Of a stretch of 8,921 nucleotides of DNA, positions 6,979-8,921 are shown one piece after another. Numbering within the stretch: position 1 is the first letter of the stretch; the number at the start of each line of letters is the position of its first letter. Below the pieces are notes generated by a model. The model did no database searches and had not been told where the DNA came from. It worked only from the letters and a program-made list of their open reading frames with translations. Origin of the DNA: Deltaproteobacteria bacterium (GTDB lineage Bacteria; Bdellovibrionota_F; JAHFAK01); contig JAHFAK010000099.1 in the NCBI GenBank assembly GCA_023250585.1, positions 1-8,921 on the forward strand, in the 5' to 3' direction. The translations under genes were made by a program, and so were the position numbers.

Positions 6979-8108
6979 TTAATAATTATTTTTGGATGTT
7001 TATGGAATAGTTCTTCTATTTTAACTTTTGAAAAATTATCAATGGGAATGATTGTTTCATTTCCTTCATTGAGCATCACATTAAATATCTTTTTTTGAAT
7101 CTTATTTTCGGAGTTTTCGAGGAGTTGTTGTGTAGTAAACCATGAAGCAAAAATTTCTCGTCCAATAACTCCATGAAGGTTTTTGCCATCGAGAATGATT
7201 GAATCGAAATGTTGAATCGTAAAATCTCCGCTTTTAAGACCAAAAAGTATAATATCTCCTCCGCGAGAAGTATTTTGAAGAGCATTGTTCACCGAAGCAT
7301 TAAAGCCAGACATTTCAAAGCTTACGTCAACACCACGTCCATTAGTTAAATTGCGAATTTCTTGATAGAGTTTTTTATCACTTGCATAGGGAGTATTTGT
7401 AGTGGACAACGTATATTGAGCGCCGAGCTCTTGAGCAATTGTTCGGTTTTTTTCATTTGGATCAACGCCTATAATAGTAGTTGCTCCGTAGGTTTTGGCT
7501 AAAAGAATTAAGAATTGGCCTATCGATCCGCAGCCAAATATAGCTACTGTTTTACCTTGAAGTGAAACTTTTGATGCAGCATGTACGGCGTTTCCAAAAG
7601 GCTCTTGTATGGCTGCAACTTCTTTTCGGATCTTTTTCGTATTTGTTGGCCATAAAACATAGGCTGGAAGCTTTACATATTCAGCAAAGCATCCATCAAT
7701 TGAAACACCCATAATTAGTTCATTTTCACAAATATTTGATTGCCCATGCTTACAAAAATAACATCGTCCACAGAAAAGATGTGACTCCGAAGAAATAACT
7801 TGCCCTTTGTGTAAATCAAACTTTTCTTCAACGTCATTTCCAACTTCAATTATTTCTCCAACAAATTCATGGCCTAAAACACGCATTTTCTTTTTTTCTT
7901 TATGTAAGGAATTAAAAATTACGTCTTTAAATGTTTCTCTATTCCAAACGCTACGATCGGAACCACATATCCCCGTGTAATGGACTTTAATGAGAACTTT
8001 CTTGGCATCTTTTTTGGGATCAAAATCAGGAATGGGAACTTCTTCAAGTTCAAAACCGCGTGTATTTTCCCATAATTTATCGTCGATATTTAATATGAGA
8101 GCTTTCAT
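6972..8108 (-). CDS. tdh: L-threonine 3-dehydrogenase (zinc-dependent, MDR family)
   Basis: This enzyme oxidises L-threonine with NAD+ to 2-amino-3-oxobutyrate, which kbl then cleaves. The 378-aa product is a medium-chain dehydrogenase. Catalytic zinc ligands are C48 (in TGICGSD) and H80-E81 (GHEFVG). Structural zinc cysteines are C113, C116, C119 and C127. The NAD fold shows G192-x-G194-x2-G197 with D216 at the end of the next strand, which favours NAD over NADP. The EPFGNAVHA block (169-177) and IGREIFASWF (315-324) match TDH rather than sorbitol or alcohol dehydrogenases. H110 corresponds to E. coli H90. It is about 35 residues longer than E. coli TDH, with extra residues at the N-terminus and between C48 and H80. 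The ATG at 8108 is fixed by GGAGG 8 bases upstream; an in-frame TTG at 8123 lies before that Shine-Dalgarno. It starts 19 bases after tRNA-Cys. Confidence 0.9.
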   Translation of the reverse strand: MKALILNIDDKLWENTRGFELEEVPIPDFDPKKDAKKVLIKVHYTGICGSDRSVWNRETFKDVIFNSLHKEKKKMRVLGHEFVGEIIEVGNDVEEKFDLHKGQVISSESHLFCGRCYFCKHGQSNICENELIMGVSIDGCFAEYVKLPAYVLWPTNTKKIRKEVAAIQEPFGNAVHAASKVSLQGKTVAIFGCGSIGQFLILLAKTYGATTIIGVDPNEKNRTIAQELGAQYTLSTTNTPYASDKKLYQEIRNLTNGRGVDVSFEMSGFNASVNNALQNTSRGGDIILFGLKSGDFTIQHFDSIILDGKNLHGVIGREIFASWFTTQQLLENSENKIQKKIFNVMLNEGNETIIPIDNFSKVKIEELFHKHPKIIIKW

Positions 8109-8116
8109 TATATCTG

Positions 8117-8121
8117 CCTCC
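8117..8121 (-). promoter_or_regulatory. Shine-Dalgarno of tdh
   Basis: GGAGG on the minus strand, 8 bases before the ATG at 8108. It decides the start in favour of the ATG over the TTG at 8123, and begins only 6 bases after the tRNA 3' end. Confidence 0.75.
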
Positions 8122-8127
8122 AAAAAA

Positions 8128-8199
8128 AGGCGGCACCCGGATTTGAACCGAGGAATAAAGGTTTTGCAAACCTCTGCCTTACCACTTGGCTATGCCGCC
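8128..8199 (-). tRNA. tRNA-Cys (anticodon GCA)
   Basis: The 72-nt cloverleaf reads on the minus strand. Acceptor stem GGCGGCA (8199-8193) pairs perfectly with TGCCGCC (8135-8129). The D stem is GCC/GGC, the anticodon stem GAGGT/ACCTT (one G-U) with loop TTGCAAA giving anticodon GCA, and the T stem CTCGG/CCGGG (one wobble) with loop TTCAAAT. The discriminator base is U73 (position 8128), the known identity base for cysteine tRNAs. The 3' CCA is not encoded; the gene is followed directly by a T run (8127-8122), so CCA must be added enzymatically. It lies 19 bases upstream of the tdh start on the same strand and 5 bases from the inverted-repeat element, with no clear promoter of its own in between. 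Confidence 0.97.
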
Positions 8200-8206
8200 T
8201 CGTTAT
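8194..8206. repeat. 13-bp direct repeat, copy 1 (includes tRNA-Cys 5' end)
   Basis: GCCGCCTCGTTAT on the plus strand; 8194-8199 is the acceptor-stem start of tRNA-Cys and the remainder is its 5' flank. An identical copy lies at 8295-8307, 101 bases away. Confidence 0.85.
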
Positions 8207-8223
8207 ACTCAGTCGCATTCAAA
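8205..8223. repeat. Terminal inverted repeat, arm 1 (19 bp)
   Basis: ATACTCAGTCGCATTCAAA is the exact reverse complement of 8310-8328. The flanking bases do not pair, so the boundary is sharp on both sides. Confidence 0.95.
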
Positions 8224-8278
8224 CGCTAACTTCGTTGGCTTCGTCAGAAAGCTCCTCGACGTATTAAAATATACGCCT

Positions 8279-8299
8279 GCGGCGCCTCTTCCTCGCCGC
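8279..8299. repeat. GC-rich hairpin inside the inverted-repeat element
   Basis: GCGGCG (8279-8284) pairs with CGCCGC (8294-8299) around a 9-base loop. It is not followed by a T tract on either strand, so it does not read as an intrinsic terminator. Confidence 0.6.
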
Positions 8300-8307
8300 C
8301 TCGTTAT
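8295..8307. repeat. 13-bp direct repeat, copy 2 (tRNA 5'-end fragment inside the element)
   Basis: GCCGCCTCGTTAT, identical to 8194-8206. It lies just inside inverted-repeat arm 2, whereas copy 1 lies just outside arm 1 and overlaps it by two bases. Confidence 0.85.
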
Positions 8308-8309
8308 CA

Positions 8310-8328
8310 TTTGAATGCGACTGAGTAT
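8310..8328. repeat. Terminal inverted repeat, arm 2 (19 bp)
   Basis: TTTGAATGCGACTGAGTAT is the exact reverse complement of 8205-8223. Confidence 0.95.
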
Positions 8329-8366
8329 TTAAACACGAAATTCTACAAAAATTATTATTGAATGTC

Positions 8367-8388
8367 TAGACGTAAGAAATAGACGTAA
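8367..8388. repeat. Short direct repeat TAGACGTAA x2
   Basis: TAGACGTAA occurs at 8367-8375 and 8380-8388, a 13-base period, in the leader region before the peptidase gene. It may be a regulator binding site or chance. Confidence 0.4.
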
Positions 8389-8404
8389 TATGAAGGGTAT
8401 ATGG

Positions 8405-8433
8405 TTGTGTATGAAAATTTACTCTGCTACAAT
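8405..8433 (+). promoter_or_regulatory. Possible promoter of the peptidase-like gene, giving a leaderless message
   Basis: TACAAT (8428-8433, 5/6 to -10) lies 17 bases after TTGTGT (8405-8410, only 3/6 to -35). The predicted start falls on or beside the ATG at 8440, which has no Shine-Dalgarno. Confidence 0.3.
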
Positions 8434-8439
8434 ATATTA

Positions 8440-8921
8440 ATGAAGAGCCTTTTTTCTATTGCATTCTTACTCGCTATTTTTACACCTGTTAATGCCCTAC
8501 CAAAATATACAATAACGGCTGTATTTAATCCGACTACTAAAACTATTACGGGAAAGATGCAGATAACTTTTACGAATACTTCCTCAATAGCTTTAAAAGA
8601 AATAAAAATTCTCAATTTTCCTCATTCTTATAAAGAAGAATCAACAAGTCTTACTGAAGTGAATTTTGAACAGCTATATCCAGAAAAATTCAATCCAGGA
8701 TTTATGGATATAACCGTTAAAGATCAGAAAGAATCATTACAGTATGAAAAGCCTTACCAAGCCTCGATTAGTTTAGTCGAACCACTGAAGCCTCATGAAG
8801 AAATATCAATAGCATTATTTTTTAATGTACAGATACCAGAAAAATTTGGAATCTTTGGTAGTTATAAAGATACTTTTAATCTCACTGCGCAGTGGTATCC
8901 AAATCTTTGTTCTCTTGAGAA
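8440..8921 (+). CDS. Secreted protein resembling the N-terminal domain of M1 metallopeptidases (partial, C-terminus outside window)
   Basis: 160 codons are visible and the frame is open to the right edge. Residues 1-19 (MKSLFSIAFLLAIFTPVNA) form a signal peptide, probably cleaved after A19, so export is inferred. The rest is beta-rich, with the pattern YTITAVFNP-x4-ITGKMQITFTN and later FFNVQIPEKFGIFGSY and LTAQWYP. This recalls the N-terminal saddle domain of M1 aminopeptidases, in particular the G-x-FG-Y and QWYP features near the end of that domain. The zinc motif HExxH would lie beyond the window, so catalytic activity is not shown. The ATG at 8440 is preferred because the signal peptide begins there. 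An in-frame ATG at 8401 has GAAGGG 3 bases upstream and would add 13 residues. The gene diverges from tRNA-Cys across the inverted-repeat element. Confidence 0.75.
   Translation, partial: MKSLFSIAFLLAIFTPVNALPKYTITAVFNPTTKTITGKMQITFTNTSSIALKEIKILNFPHSYKEESTSLTEVNFEQLYPEKFNPGFMDITVKDQKESLQYEKPYQASISLVEPLKPHEEISIALFFNVQIPEKFGIFGSYKDTFNLTAQWYPNLCSLE

Larger units (their letters stand above)
8205..8328. mobile_element. Possible MITE-like inverted-repeat element, about 124 bp
   Basis: Perfect 19-bp inverted repeats bound an 86-base interior that is visibly richer in G and C than the AT-rich surroundings. The interior holds further hairpins: 8225-8239 (GCTAAC/GTTGGC, one wobble), 8260-8275 (CGTAT/ATACG) and 8279-8299 (GCGGCG/CGCCGC). 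It contains no plausible gene. It sits between tRNA-Cys and the peptidase gene. The structure fits a non-autonomous miniature element or a REP/BIME-like dispersed repeat, but only one copy is visible here, so mobility is inferred. It could instead be a structured RNA or a recombination site. Confidence 0.5.

Noticed and set aside
7990-8229. 79-codon plus-strand ORF over the tdh start and tRNA
   Set aside because: It is antisense to tdh and to the tRNA-Cys gene and shows no recognisable protein feature.
8201-8313. Open plus-strand frame across the inverted-repeat element (ends at TGA 8312-8314)
   Set aside because: It has no ATG or Shine-Dalgarno within the element and about 37 codons made of palindromic repeat sequence, so it is not supported as a gene.
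8205-8328. Inverted repeat as a bidirectional terminator
   Set aside because: The arms are 86 bases apart and neither end is followed by a T tract on the strand being read, so it does not fit an intrinsic terminator.
1-8921. CRISPR arrays, riboswitches, transposase or integrase genes
   Set aside because: No regularly spaced repeats, no recognisable aptamer before tdh and no such protein in any frame.

Overview
This window comes from an AT-rich Gram-negative bacterium. Two predicted lipoproteins, a TonB-like inner-membrane protein with a C-terminal domain of the AgmX/PglI type, and a stand-alone PilZ protein resembling the Myxococcus paralogous family all point to the broad deltaproteobacterial world (Myxococcota, Bdellovibrionota or an uncultured relative). 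This placement is inference from protein architecture only; no rRNA or marker gene is present.

Layout. (1) 1-1237, minus: 5' portion of a large putative lipoprotein gene that runs off the left edge, with a near-consensus promoter just upstream (1254-1282). (2) 1309-5292, minus: four tightly packed genes that look like one operon, read right to left: small lipoprotein, FHA-FHA-TM-AgmX/TonB-like protein, membrane-anchored HEAT/TPR protein, and phosphatidylserine synthase (pssA). A promoter, a 16-bp perfect palindrome and a strong Shine-Dalgarno lie together at 5302-5345. (3) 5434-5784, plus: a single-domain PilZ protein, divergent from the operon and convergent with kbl. (4) 5791-8199, minus: tRNA-Cys(GCA), then threonine 3-dehydrogenase (tdh) and 2-amino-3-ketobutyrate CoA ligase (kbl), which together turn threonine into glycine and acetyl-CoA. 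(5) 8205-8328: a compact, GC-richer, hairpin-rich element bounded by perfect 19-bp inverted repeats and inserted hard against the tRNA-Cys 5' end. (6) 8440-8921, plus: 5' part of a secreted protein resembling the N-terminal domain of M1 metallopeptidases, cut by the right edge.

How the parts may work together. The operon in region 2 encodes a cytoplasmic phosphopeptide-binding module joined through one membrane helix and a proline-containing periplasmic linker to a TonB-like C-terminal domain, plus a lipoprotein and a repeat-scaffold protein. This looks like an envelope-spanning assembly, with pssA carried at the end. Its function is unknown and it is the best candidate here for an undescribed protein system. 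The best candidate for an undescribed DNA element is the inverted-repeat unit beside tRNA-Cys. No CRISPR array, transposase, integrase, rRNA or riboswitch was seen. No gene-free stretch exceeds 300 bases; the longest (8200-8439) holds the inverted-repeat element and a short leader region.
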